A DNA stretch of 64,000 bases from positions 496,001 through 560,000 of the forward strand of contig NC_083393.1 of assembly GCF_030864355.1 (NCBI RefSeq), written 5' to 3'. Both the position numbers and the translations under genes were made by a program. Shown here piece by piece: positions 32,023-43,973 of the stretch; the stretch's first letter is position 1; each line of letters opens with the position of its first letter. Origin of the DNA: Cutaneotrichosporon cavernicola (Eukaryota > Basidiomycota > Tremellomycetes > Trichosporonales > Trichosporonaceae). Below the pieces are notes generated by a model. The model saw nothing but the letters and a program-made list of their open reading frames with translations, had not been told where the DNA came from and searched no databases.

Positions 32023-34515
32023 CTCTGTCTTATGTGATGACTCAGCGTCCGCTTGGGGACTGCAATGTAGAAAGACCGAACCAAACGACCTTGACAGTCG
32101 AATCGGCTCTGGATCATGTGACCATCTATATATCCGGCACGTGGTGGAGGTGGGTGGAGGTGGAGGTGGAGTTGTGGAAACCGAAAGAGATACATCGAAT
32201 GAGGGATGAGGATCCCACGATTATATACAAGGATACGGAGGCTGTTTGTGGGAGCGAGGAGCCGAGGCGAAGTGGGAACTGAGACAGGGGCGAGATGGGA
32301 ATAGCGGGAGCAAACAGGCGCCTATCCGCGATAGGAGTTGGTAATGGATCAATGGATTTGTGGCTGTGGCTGTGGCTGTGCGTTGTTGCGCCACGTTGGC
32401 GTTACCTGGGACTTTGGTGGCTGAATTGGCGTCAGGTGGTGGTTGATTTCAAGTGGAGGAAGAAATGATGTGCAGCAGAGCAAGTGGTTGGCTAGTGCCA
32501 ATGGAAGTTTGGCTGTGCTGGATCATGCTGGGTCTCAGTGGCTGAGGGGATGGGATTCTCAGAGAGGTTAGAAGGTTGACCCTGTCGGACCATCCGTGAG
32601 TGTCATGTATCTCGAGCGCGCGTGAGTTGGTTGGGGGATGAGGGCGCGGGATGTTTGAGAACCGGAATTATGTTCTCGTGGCGTCGAGAACAAGAACAAT
32701 GTTCTCGACCAATTGTAGTACGGTCCGACCACCGCGCCACTTTCAGAACTCGTGCATCCGTGGTTCAAAGCGGTGGGTTGGGGCCACCGATGGCCAACTG
32801 CGCAGATCGACGGTACGCTGCGGTGTGTGTTATTGTTACCAACGAGATTGATGCGGCCGCCGAGCGGACGAGATGCCGAGTGGCTTTATGGGATCTTGCC
32901 ACACCCGCTCGGACAGGGTGCATAGGCAGTACGAGTGTAGGAGTGTCGTGCGACAACCTCAAACCATCACCAAAGGTTGTGGATTGATGTCGTGCAGCCA
33001 AGGTTAAGGAGCAAGCTCACGCGCCGTGCCTAGAACCTCCAAACCCTCGCAAGTCGTATAAAGACCGCACCTTGATCTTGAGCATCAAGGTTTGCAGATC
33101 CGCCCCATGTGCCTCATGCCTCTCTCCCTCACTCTCTGTGGTTGCGCAAGGGCTGAGACGAAGCAACCAAAAACACCATGTCCAAATCACATGTTGACAG
33201 AAACAGAAGCCTTTGTGATCGGCGACGATCGCCACGTTGCCGAAGCCCGGAACTTTGGCTTCCGCTCGCCGCTTACCCCGGCATTTCCCGTGTTTACGTC
33301 CCCGGATGGCTAACCCTAGGATGCGTAGAAGGATTCGATGGGATCTCATCATGAGCAAGGCGTGACAGTCAGTTGGGGAGCGGGGCGGGCAAGCTGGGGT
33401 CAGGACATGCAAGCACCAGGTGGCAAAAGCAACCCCTTGAGCAGCCTGTGGGGAAGAGGAGCAGGGAGTGAGCGCGTCGCGTGCCAGCGTGCCAGCGTGC
33501 CAGTATGTATGCCACAGTACTTGAGAGTCGCAGCGTGACAGCTGTCAGACCCAAAAGAATGAAAGCGACCTTGTCCGATAATACTATGGTGGCCAGGGGC
33601 TGAAACAGGTCGGGTCAGATCTAAACCCTCGGCTCTAATGGCTTGGTACAGCAAGTCTTACCCTGAATATACCACAGTTCCTTTTCGGTCATTGGCTGAT
33701 GATGACAGAGTATCCCCTGTTTGCTTCCGCTCTCTCACTGTACAGTGTTTGCTGGCAGCCTTCAGAGCCAGGATTCAAGTCAAGCCCGCACTGGGATCAC
33801 CCGAGCGACCGGAAGGGACCCGCCCCGCCCGCCCGCCCGCGCCCCTATCTCCTGTGTGTCTCCTGTGTCCTGTGTCTAACCCCTGCACATCCTATCCATC
33901 AACCCCATACATGGTCTTTCCCTCTCTCCAGAAGCCTCATTAGCAGAACATCCATTCATTAAGCTCATGATTAGGCCATTTTATTAGAACATTATCCCTT
34001 AATCCTTCGAGTCAGTGGGCTATTCTCGCCCCCAGGAAATACTCTTGGCCTCGACTCTGTGCCGTTACCCTCCACCCCGGTTCCCTTTGGCTTTTTCACC
34101 CTGTGATGGATGACACAACAACCAACTCTTGATGAACATACATTGGGTCATTGTAACTCGTCACTCATTGTCGGATCCTTCCATACCTAGGTTGTAGTTC
34201 AACCCAACGGCCCAACGGCCCAACGACTCACTACCCACGCTACGATTACACGCTACGCTTACACGCTACACGCTACACGCCTACTCCTCATCCTTTCAAC
34301 CTTCCCCCTTTGGGTATCACATCACGTTGCTCGCTTTTTTTTGCTGGGCTCATTCCAATTTCCCTGCATCCTGTACTAGTCGAGCCGCCTTATTCTAGTT
34401 CGGGTCCCACCCCACGGTCACTCCCCGCATAGCACCCGCACCTCCATCACCCACACCTCATACGCACGCACACATACACACCACAACCATCGCGCGCACT
34501 GCACTGCACTGCACG

Positions 34516-34546
<31 letters not shown>

Positions 34547-34555
34547 CCACCCCCC
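34516..34555. repeat. CCCTCA hexamer array ending in a C-run
   Basis: Five consecutive CCCTCA units are followed by CCCACCCCCC. The minus strand therefore carries regularly spaced G-triplets (GTGAGGGTGAGGG pattern), a sequence able in principle to fold as a G-quadruplex. It lies 80 bp before the start codon at 34636. Confidence 0.9.
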
Positions 34556-34647
34556 TCCTCTCTTACCGCACCCAACGACCAAAGGACAGCACGCGTGGCT
34601 CGTCTCGACCGACTTTGACTGGCTAGTTCTGTGCAATGTCAACAGTC
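34556..34647. repeat. 92-bp dispersed repeat, copy B, spanning a start codon
   Basis: This partner of 31931-32022 covers the last 80 bp of the leader plus the first four codons (Met-Ser-Thr-Val) of the 1646-residue gene. The match stops a few bases into the coding region. Confidence 0.93.
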
Positions 34648-35579
34648 GCCGCGCCTACTGCATCCGCAGTCTACAATCATCCTACCCAACAACCTCATCC
34701 TCATCCTCATCCCCAACCTCAACCTCAATCACAATCATTGTCACGCCCTACTACCTCCAACTCAAACTACTCTACTCCCACCACCAACCACGTTTCGTCA
34801 GGACCAGCCCCCCCTTCAGACCCCCACACCTCTCACGTCAACCCCTTGCGCCGCAACACGTTCATCGAACCTCAAAGGACAGGGACAATCTCGAGAACGA
34901 GCACCACCACCACATCTACATCCCGCACCTCGACTACCTCTCCAACCGGCTTCCACTTTCCTTCCATTCACCTCAGTTCCTTTGATTCCTTGACTCATCT
35001 CTCATCTCTTCCCTCACACACATCGCCCTCAAGCTCTTCCATCTCCCCCTCCTTCTCTGGCCCATACCCCAGTGCCGCCACCGCCACCGCCACCGCTACA
35101 GCTACCGACAGCAACGCAACGCCCAAACCCAAGCACTTGCAAAGCGGTGCAAGTCTTCACCGGCGGTACGCGTCTGATTCAATCAACCCCGGTCCTCCAA
35201 GCGCCGCCGTTGTCCGGCCCGCCTCCAGTGCCAGCGTCAACGTTACTGGTACCCACAGTGCTCGTTCTGTGCAAATAGTCGACGGCCCGTGCTCCCTGTT
35301 CACCTCAGTCGACGCGCCAACATTGGCCTCGTCCGGACTTGGACCAGGAGCCTCGATCAACTCACGGTTAGGGCAAGATTCGCCATCTGGGCCGCCTGCA
35401 GCTACAGGTGTCGTCCCACCAACACGCACACCCGAAGAGCTGACAGTTGGCACGGAATCCTCCACCTCGCTCCCTATCATCCCTTCATTTACGCTTGGAT
35501 CACCTCCCATCCTCTCTCCCATTTCTCTCCCTTCCTCGGACGGACCTTCTCTTGCATCATTCAGCTCACCGTTCAAGTT

Positions 35580-35621
<42 letters not shown>

Positions 35622-38600
35622 CAACACTACCACCCCGAAACCACCATCTACCAGTGACCGCCCGACGTCCTGGACACCTTTCATTTCACCAATCTCTGGA
35701 GCGCAAGCAGCTATCCCGCCACTGGCAACCCTGCGCGACGCCCGCGCTCCCTCACCTCTCCTGACTCCCACTTCCTCCTCGTTCGACCTTACGTCGCCGA
35801 GGTTGCGAGAGTCTCCAAGCGTCCCTCGTCGAAGAATCGTAATTGAGCCCGACACACACCACACGCGCTCGTCCCCTGTCAAGCTCGAACAACCCCCGGT
35901 GGCGCTTTCACGACATCTATCCTTGGCAGCGTCGATCGAAGCTGAGCGCGACGAAGCACCTGGCTCACCTTCTCCCGCGCCAAAGCGTGTCGCCGCCAAC
36001 CCGACATTGCTCTCCTCCCCCACATCTCCCACCTTGACCCGTCGCTCGGGGCTGACGTTGAATACATCGGTGTCCTTTCCCGAACCGCAGCTTCCCAGTA
36101 GCACGACCACTGCTGTGGATTCGCGTCCTCTAAAGGGAGTTTCATCTCCGAACAAGAAGAGATCCCTTCCCCGCACCCCAAAGACCGAGGAAGGTGCAGC
36201 GGCCACCACCTCCTCGCAAACACAGTCCTTGGACACCATTTCCATGATGCCCATGCCCATGCCAGTCGCTGTCGCTGCCGCCGCGCCGGTCCTGCGTCCG
36301 CCATCCTTTTCGATTAAGACGTCTCCAAAGGCCAACATGGCGGCACTCGGAGTCGTGACCGGTGACCCTCTGACGGTTCGTCGCTCGCGCCCACCACAAC
36401 CGAAACAGCAAAGCCGTGCGTCCACGGATCCACGAGCCAGCTTCGCGCCTCCAATGGACCAGTCTCAATACAAGTCCAACTCGGTGCCTGCACCCTTCCC
36501 TACGTCGCGCCATCAACCTACCAACTCGGCATCCAACCTACCCGCCATAGCTGGTTTGGCAGACGCCGGGCCCTATCCCACTACCCAGCTTCAGATGCGG
36601 CAATCCGGCGGAGGACTTGGCCTCCCTGCGTTGCCGGCTTTGCCGGGCGCTGGCCCAAGCGGCGGTCTCCAGATACCCCAGGGCATGAAGCCGGGCGAGG
36701 AGATCTGTCTCGAGTGCATGATGCGCGACCGTGACCTCGCTGACGTCGATGTGGTTGGTCACGGTGTCTGGGAGCGCGCCAGTGATGTTGCGCTGGAAGA
36801 GCTCAAGTCGCGCGAGTACGACGTCTTGCGCAGCATGTCCATCGACCATTCGGTGTCCCTGTCAGCCATGTCGGTTGACGAATCGATATCGAGCAGCACT
36901 CATGGCGAGACACTCTCGAGCCCCCGTTCTCACACTTCGGGTGGGGCTTCTGACGACGCCGCACGCAAGAAGAATCAGGCAAGAGACGCGCGTCGTCAAC
37001 GGCGCGAGGACCGTGACATTCAGGTGGCGCGCATCGGTTGGCGTGGCTTCAAGTGGGAGGAAGGTTCTGGCGGTGACGGATTCCCTGCCGGATTCCGTGG
37101 CACGCGCCCTGGTCCCTTGACGGAGAAAGGCATCAAGAACGTCATGACCATGGTGAGTGCAATCCAAGTCGTGCACTACTGAAACTCGCAGTTTCCCTCG
37201 TCGTCTGCCCTCCGTGCACAGATCCTCCAGAGCTATCTCCGCGGACAGTACCGTCTCATCGTCGAACTCAGACAAGAGGCGCATAGGCTCGGCCAGTACC
37301 CGGAGCCAGAGGAGCTTACCTATCCCCCATCGCCCACTCTCGACAGCCATGATTCGGTTCTCAGTGGCAGCATGGTTGCCCAGCGCACCGCGCGCGTCAG
37401 CATGGAGCGTGGCGCGCCGTCCATCAAGACACCCTCGATCAGCACGGCCCGGTCTGCGCCAGTCACGATGCAACAGCCGGTGCCCAGACTAAGAGAGAGC
37501 CCGTCGACACCCGCTGGTCTCAACTCTGGCATCAAGGCGCGACCTAGAACGCATTACGATCGCGAGCCGACATCTGCCGCGTCGCGCCTATCGACTGCGA
37601 CCAACATCCGTCCTGCTCCAGCTCTTGGCCTCGGAACGTCGCCGTCGAACCGCACCTCGCACCTGAAGGCTCCGAGCGGTTCAACTGGTCCCAAGGGCCG
37701 CGAGTCCAAGTTCTATGCCGGGGACGACTGGTCGGACACGGAGGACCTGTGGCCTGGGTACGATGAGCTTGGCTCCCCCGCTTCCACCAATCTCCGCCCA
37801 TTCTCGTTCGCGGTGCGCGCTGGCCAACAGCGGGAGCGGGAAGGAAGCATTGGCAGCCACCACAGACGCTCTTTCTTTGGCAAATTTGGCGACTCTGTTA
37901 CGTCCTTCTTCACTGGCAGCCATGGTGGCAGCGGAAGTATGATTGACATGCACCTCGGCATCGACATGGACCGCCGTAACCGCACCTCGTCGTACCAGGT
38001 GCACGAGAGCCCGCGTGTCAGCGCGTTCATTCCCAGCCGGCCAAGCTACTCGGGCAGACGCTCATTCCTTGGGCAGCCCTACGACGACCCGTTAGCGCCA
38101 CCTGCGGTCCTCCAGGAGCGTCCACGGGCAATGTCGGTCACGGCAACGCACCAACCCACCGCACGCCTTACGCAGGTGTCCACGTACGCGAGCGAGAATG
38201 TCGACGACGAGGTCTCCCCCAAGAAGAAGGGCGGCATCAAGGGCCTCATCCAGAAGATGAAGAAGGGCAGCAACAAGAAGGACCGTAGACAGTCTCTCTC
38301 TGCAGCTGCCGCAGCCGACGAGAACTCGACGTCGGACCTTGTGCCACCTCCCCCAATGAACTTCCTCGTCAACCGCGGCGAGCGCAACCACGACCGCAAA
38401 CGTTCCAGCTCGTCCATCTCGATGGTCAACGACAGCCAGGGCTCCTTGGCTCCAGGAAGCCAAGGCCAACGCTCGGTGTCTGCACCATTAGGCTCGTCTG
38501 CCAGTGACATCAGCCCTACGAGCTCGCGGTTCCAGCCAGACAAACCCACTGATCTGCCGCGCCGTAGCACTGCGCCCGCCGTCGAGTTGCCACCTGGGGC

Positions 38601-39615
38601 TGCAGAGGCGGGGTACAATGCACGCAGAGGTTCGCTCATGGGTTCGACTATGGAGATGCTCACTGGGTCGTCCCACAATGGCGTCGCGCCGCCGATCGTC
38701 ACGCCCGATCTTCCCGTGGTCTTTGACGAGCCCCAGCCTCTGCGCGAGACGATGGTTCCCAATACGAACGGGCCATCTCATCATCCTGCGTACGCCGGTA
38801 AGGGCAACATGCAGCCCTCGCTGTCTTCGCGTTACGCGGGCTCGACCACCACGATGCCTGCAATTGAGACTCCCGAGTCGGGCAACACCGTGAACTCGTA
38901 CTTGTCGCCCGCGTCACAACTCAACACGTCGCCAAACCGGCACAAGAACCTGCCGCCTTTGCCTCCCGGGATGATTCCCAACCACGGCTCTCCCAACATG
39001 GGCTCTCCTGAGATGTACAGCGATGCCGACGCGCTCTCAATGCGTGGCAGCATGTACGACAACAAGCGCTTGTCGTCGATGCCGTACCCTCGCGCTTCGC
39101 TGTCTGCCGAGCCACCCACCAACTACCGCACCGGGGTCCCTCCTTCCACCGATTATTTCCCCACTGCCTCGCCACGCTATCACCAACCTGCGCACGGGAA
39201 CCAGTCGCCCGGTCCGATGGTGTCCGAGTCACCAAACTCGACGGGTTCGCGCTCGTCGACCTCGACTCCGTTCCAGCAGTGGAATGGCGGGTTTGTCCCA
39301 CAGCAGCGTGTTATCCAGCCCCGCGCAAGCTTTGACGTGCTCGCCGACAACCGCTCGGCGCGTGTGAGACGCTCGACAGCGGTCCCCGGCATGGGCATTC
39401 CGATGGACTCTGGCCGCAACGCGCAGAGCATGTACATCCAGCAGTCGGCTGCAGCGTCGACCGGATCGTTCGGTCGCTTCCTCAAGGGCGACCCGCGCGT
39501 CCCTGGCGGTCCTCCGCCGCCGCACGTCGCCAACATGGTCGCGTCCTCTGTCGCGCCCACCGAGGACAGAAAGGAGAGGCGCCGCGGCATCAAGAGCATT
39601 TTTGGCAAGAAATAG
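34636..39615 (+). CDS. Large, mostly disordered orphan protein, 1646 residues, with conserved Cys motif
   Basis: Two exons (34636-37152 and 37192-39615) join at phase 0 to 1646 residues. Most of the protein is Ser/Thr/Pro-rich and predicted disordered, with His/Pro/Gln repeats at the start and a pure run of 13 Asp (GAC x13) near residue 316. A more conserved-looking island around residues 690-860 includes EEICLECMMRDRDLADVDV, GVWERASDVALEELKSREYD, and an Arg-rich helix RRQREDRDIQVARIGWRGFK. Exon 2 opens with FPSSSALRAQILQSYLRGQY and RLIVELRQEAHRLGQYPEPE. The C terminus carries basic clusters (KKKGGIKGLIQKMKKGSNKK and a final RRRGIKSIFGKK) that could bind membranes. I believe similar long proteins occur in other basidiomycetes, from memory, but know no function. 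It lies downstream of the gene desert. Confidence 0.85.
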
Positions 39616-40521
39616 GCGCTTAATCACTACTCAACGCCACGTAACGTCCAACCGCAACAACGCCATTCGTTCATGCACATTTACATACGACACGAACATT
39701 GAGGCTCACACGAGCCGTAATATACCATGACCAGGACACTGGTTGTAGCACTATATATTTTTCGGCGCGTGTAGAGGCCGGGGAATGCACTACTTGTCTG
39801 TCGCAGTGGAGGAGAGCGTAGCGCGACGACCTGTGGTGCTTGGGTGTTGTTGTTAGGAAGGTGCTGCGTGTGTGGCATGGCTGTTCGCTTCATACCCGTC
39901 CACAGTCTGGCGCGGGTTGTCTTGCCCCAGCACTGATGTATGTGGGTAGCGCTCAAGAGTGACGTGCCACTCACTCGGGCCCACTCTGTTCCGCACGCTC
40001 ATAACCCGCCAACTGGTGCCACAACGAGTGTCACACGCTCACATAGCAGCATACACACGCGCTCTTCCACGGCCTATTGCACGAGTCTGGAATGAACCCG
40101 GGAGCCAACAAGCACTTCGGCGTTAAGGTGTACCATGTGGCAGCTGGGGGGCGGAACAACTCTACTCCGAAACTTGACTCGCCCATTTCTCCCCTCGCGC
40201 TGAGTATTCAAGTGAACGCGCTTAACAGGGTTTTACTGAGGTTTCTGAGAGCCTGCTGGACAAGTATGGGCTAGTTGCGTGATTTCACCGGCAACGTAAG
40301 TGGGAACTCGGCCGGTGGCAGTTACAGTGACACTTACGTTTCAGCGACGTCACGACGTCACCCGCAGTGTTGGGTTGCTGCGATCTGTCGCGGCGCAGTG
40401 GGGTTCTGCGCTGTACATAGCGCTCAGCGGCCAACATGTGTCTATGTTCACAGATACATCATGCTACGATACACATAAAAGGAACAGAAAACACACGGCC
40501 ACAGGCGCGGCCCATTTCTCG
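39616..40521. other. Convergent intergenic region, 0.9 kb
   Basis: No gene recognised. Short frames only. An inverted CCGCGG pair brackets 40538-40572 (near the PAF-acetylhydrolase stop), without other tRNA features. Confidence 0.5.
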
Positions 40522-42066
40522 TCATTGTTTTGGCGTATCCGCGGTCTGGGACTCTTGAACCTTGTTACCGCGGAGATGAGTGACCACCTCACCCCGCCGT
40601 CCCGCCATCTTCCCAAAGCATGTCCGCGGAAACTTGCCTCCATCCGGTGTGCCCAGCTTGTCGTCGAGCGATCCCTTTAGGAGGGCGAGAGAAAGTTGGT
40701 GGATTGTCTTGAGGTACTTCATATCGGTGGCGAGAGAGGCAGTCACGATGACGGGAAAGTCGCAGAAGCTCTCGTCTGGTGTCAGTCAGCGCGCTCAATT
40801 ATGACGTACGATTGGTCCCAATGATCGTGACGAGGCTTGCCTGTGCTTTCTGACAGTCCTCTAGGATAAATGGCCATTGCGACGCCAGGGTGTATTCCTG
40901 GCTGTTGATGGCCAGGATTGGTGGTGGGTCGACGATGGGCGGCCGGTCGCCGAGTGGCGCGAAAGGTTCCCACCAGTGGTCGAGGGCTAGGGCTGCAGAC
41001 ACGTCGAGCGGCTTGTAATCGTCGGGTGGGGCTTCGAGTGCGCGGAAGACGGTGGATGCGCCGAACGAGTGTCCCGCCAGCGCCGGGCGGGATGAGTCGA
41101 CCTGTTCCGCAAAGGACGCGGTCCACTTGGGCCTTTTTGCTTCGTCCAACCCGTCCACTTTCCAATTCGAGGGGTTAGAGAAGGCCGCGTGCGCAGCGTA
41201 GACTTCACGTACCCGCTGGTCGAGCTGGAGCGCGCGGAGGTCGGCCTCGGCCTTGCCCCGCTTTACCTTTCCCAGTCCCGAGAGTCCCAAGAAGATAGAG
41301 CTGGCCGTAGATGACGGAGACGACGACGTCGGGGTGGGGTTCGAGTCCGGAGAGTCGTCCCATCTGTGGTCAGTCCGCTCACACGAGGTTAACTCACTCC
41401 AGTTCCCGCATGATGGTCAACGGTAACTCGCCATCACCGTCGGGGAGGACGACGTACGGCCCAGACCCGTCGGCGTGCTCGATGGCCAACACGACATATC
41501 CCTCGCTCGCAAGGTTGGCGGCCCATTGTCTGAGTTAGCGAGTTAGCGAGACCACGGCCGACGTACGAGTAGGTGGTGAGGGTACCACATATGCCGTGGC
41601 TGAAGATGACTAGGGGGTATGGCTTGTCTGTTGGCCGGAGGGGAGCGTTTGGTGACACAGGGACTTGATAGCGTGATGCGGCTCCACTGACAATCGGTAC
41701 TTGGGGTCAACCACTGCTGATTGTAATTGAATCGCAGCTGCTCGGCAACATCGGCTACGACAAGGACTCACAAAGCCACTCCCCCGCACCAAAGTACCGG
41801 CCATAACCAGCCAACACGCCGCCCACAGGGTCAGGAATCCACTGCGCGCGCCCTCCCCGCGTATCGGTGGGGTAATATATCGCAAACGTGCTCCCGATGA
41901 TACGGAGGGCGGGCTCGCCAGCCCGCGGAGACGAGTCCTTGAACACCGGCGAGGGGCGATACCAGATCTGTGCCGGAGCGTGGACGACAGCGTAGCCCAC
42001 ACCGTAGGGCCCGGTTGGAGGGGGAAGGGTGGATGAGATCACGGGGATGTAAGGGAGTAAGGGCAT
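40522..42066 (-). CDS. Platelet-activating-factor acetylhydrolase family lipase
   Basis: This alpha/beta-hydrolase of the PAF-AH (plasma/type II) family would cleave short or oxidised sn-2 acyl chains from phospholipids. The start MPLLPYIPVISSTLPPPTGP is followed by the family's entry motif GYAVVHAPAQIWYRPS. Then come the oxyanion strand YPLVIFSHGICGTLTTYS, QWAANLASEGYVVLAIEHAD, and WDDSPDSNP. The nucleophile elbow is PALAGHSFGAST (GxSxG) and the acid strand is AALALDHWWEPF. The catalytic His lies in IGTNHESFCDFPV, and its codon is split by an intron near 40810 (AAT C/AC GAG). Six or so exons join in phase by consensus sites. No signal peptide or transmembrane segment is obvious, which fits an intracellular enzyme. 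Some middle exon borders were not individually verified. Confidence 0.92.
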
Positions 42067-42617
42067 CGGTGGTGGGATGGGTTTAGCGGGATGCAGGAGA
42101 AGAGCGGGGTGGAGGCGGATGTGGATGAATGATGGAATGTCGGTTCCGCGGAGGTCCGTGCTGTTGGCTTATCTCGAAAGTGAGCGGCGGTCAACGTCAA
42201 AAAGGAGAGAGGAGGAGAAGAATCAAGATGATAGTTGGACGCAATGCCAGCAATGCGATCAAGCGAGACAAGACGAAACGAGACGAAGCGAGAGGAAGAC
42301 GAGGTGTGAGACTAAAATAGCTGCTTGTGACAAGTTTAGGTGACGCTTATCTGTCCCCCCTCACCCCCCACTTCCGCACTCCTCGGTTACCAGGCACCAA
42401 TTGCTCCAGGGTGACATTGTCAACCTTGGCCAACTGCGCCCTCGCTACGGTCGGCTACACCTGATACAGTGATATTAATCAATCACTACTCCAGTCATCT
42501 GACAAGCTGCGGAATGCTGGGAATAACTCACCGCAGTCGCGTGAATGCTTTTTCATCCCGCAGTGAATGTCGGCTTGGCCTATCCCTCCGTGACAGTCAT
42601 GCATCGAGCACAGGAAT
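42067..42617. other. Intergenic, PAF-acetylhydrolase promoter side
   Basis: No gene seen. A/G-rich DNA between 42180 and 42310 includes GACGAAACGAGACGAAGCGAGA, split here only by notation. It is a pyrimidine-rich leader on the minus strand for the gene at 42066. Confidence 0.45.
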
Positions 42618-43973
42618 CTACTGGGCCTTGACGCGCGGCCTCGTCGGCCACCCGCCAGCCTCCTTCTCCGCATTCTCCGCCTGCGCCGTGATGTCCGCAA
42701 CGATATCCCTGATCGCCTCGATCTCGCCCGCCGTCTTGCCCTCAGCCGGCGCGTCGAGGGGTACAAACTCGCGGCCAAATGTCGACGCGAAGCGGGGCAC
42801 CAGGGCGGCCGCGCACTCGGCCACGCTCGGCCCAGTCTTGCCCTGTCGCTCGAGGAGCTGTGAGATGCTCACGGCGCGCACATCCGCCAGGCCGCACGCC
42901 GTGACGAGGTCGAACCAAGGCACAGGCTCGGGAGTGACGTTCATCGCGAAGCCGTGGGACGTGATGCGGTGACGAAGGTGGATGCCGATAGAGGCGAGCT
43001 GGAGTCAGCCCATATACGACCAGCCGCAAGCTGGTAATCCTTCAGACGGCCGTGGCCTTGGAAAACCCAGACCCGGCCCGTCGCCGCTTCACTCACCTTC
43101 TCGTCACGTCCCCGGAACACACCGACGTGCCCGTCCTCGTGCGGCGCAACCACCTCCAGCCCGAGGTCCTCGGCATACTCGCGCAGCAGGGACTGGAGGT
43201 ACTCGACGTAACAGCGGGTCGGCGTGCCCATGGCTGTGAGGTCGAGGATGGGGTAGCCCACAATCTGCCCCGGGCCGTGGTACGTCACCTGTCCACCACG
43301 CTTGGTGATGTAGAAGCCCGCACCGACATCCTGCACCTTTTCCTCCTCGGGGTGGAGAGTATCGGGGTTGGGCGAGTTGTCGCGGCGGCCTGTGGTGTAG
43401 GTTGGGGTGTGTTCTGGGGTTAGCCCGAAATGCACAGCGCCGAGGCGAGCCTGATGAGGCTAGAGGGGAGTGGGAAGGTTAAACGGAAGTGAGGAAGGAG
43501 CGGAGAGGCGAGCGAATGAGGCGACGGAGCAGAGAAGGAAGGAAGGTTGGGAGAGAGATGGCCCAGCCATTCGATCGACTAGCAGGTCGCTTCGGTCTGG
43601 GCCTCTCTACACTCGTCTACTTCCTCCAGCACTGCCCTTCTCCATCAACCACTCCAACCCTACATTCTCTCTCCATACCCATCCGCTCAATGAATCACTC
43701 ACCAAGCAAGAACATGACATCCTGCGCCGAGCTCTCCCCCCGCTCGCGCCGCTGCAGACGCCCCTCAATGACGCGATGCTGCAACTCCAGGCCTTGGGGG
43801 TACGGCAGCGGCGAGCGGAAGATATGGTATCGCACGGGTGGAAGGGGATTGGGTTTTTGCGGCACGGTTTTGGACGACGTGCCGGGGCATGCCGCGCCAG
43901 TTGGTGTCCCGGCTGGCGCTAGGAGGCGGCGGGGGAGCGTACGTGCGAGCGAGAGGGGTTGGGAGACGCGCAT
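42618..43973 (-). CDS. LIP2: Mitochondrial octanoyltransferase LIP2 (LipB family)
   Basis: The enzyme transfers octanoyl groups from acyl carrier protein to lipoyl domains (H protein, E2 subunits), the first step of mitochondrial lipoate synthesis. Three exons (43703-43973, 43097-43413, 42618-42998) sum to 322 residues. The start at 43973 gives a mitochondrial-type presequence, MRVSQPLSLARTLPRRLLAP. An in-frame Met at 44033 adds a Ser run and is less likely. The LipB signature RGGQVTYHGPGQIVGYPILD is intact. The catalytic Lys is the last codon of exon 2 (GVFRGRDEK) and joins LASIGIHLRHRITSHGFAMN. The catalytic Cys is in VTACGLADV. The 289-nt first intron is long for this locus. Confidence 0.95.

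Larger units (their letters stand above)
25235..34635. other. 9.4-kb gene-poor region between two divergent orphan genes
   Basis: No frame here shows a recognisable domain, a long exon or a consistent exon chain. The region lies upstream of both flanking genes (minus gene ending its 5' side at 25234, plus gene starting at 34636). It contains a 92-bp repeat at 31931, a hairpin at 29690-29724, a run of 13 T near 25599, a few short frames with possible splice sites (near 27357, 29282 and 29890-30575), and simple C/T-rich arrays toward 34300-34555. Likely readings are a long regulatory region, one or more non-coding transcripts, decayed genes, or a centromere-type ORF-free interval. Sequence alone does not decide. 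Confidence 0.6.

Noticed and set aside
34516..34555. Internal telomere sequence
   Set aside because: The unit is CCCTCA, not a TTAGGG-type unit, and only five copies are present.
25235..34635. Transposable element filling the gene desert
   Set aside because: No reverse transcriptase, integrase or transposase motif, no long terminal repeats or terminal inverted repeats were seen; only the 92-bp duplication supports any repeat origin.
35157..36425. 422-residue minus-strand frame opposite the large orphan gene
   Set aside because: Composition mirrors the Ser/Pro/Thr codons on the plus strand; no domain, and the plus frame joins in phase with exon 2.
40536..40575. CCGCGG inverted pair with a GGTTCAAGAGTCC string on the minus strand, suggesting a tRNA
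   Set aside because: The T-loop spacing is wrong and the sequence overlaps the C-terminal coding end of the PAF-acetylhydrolase.
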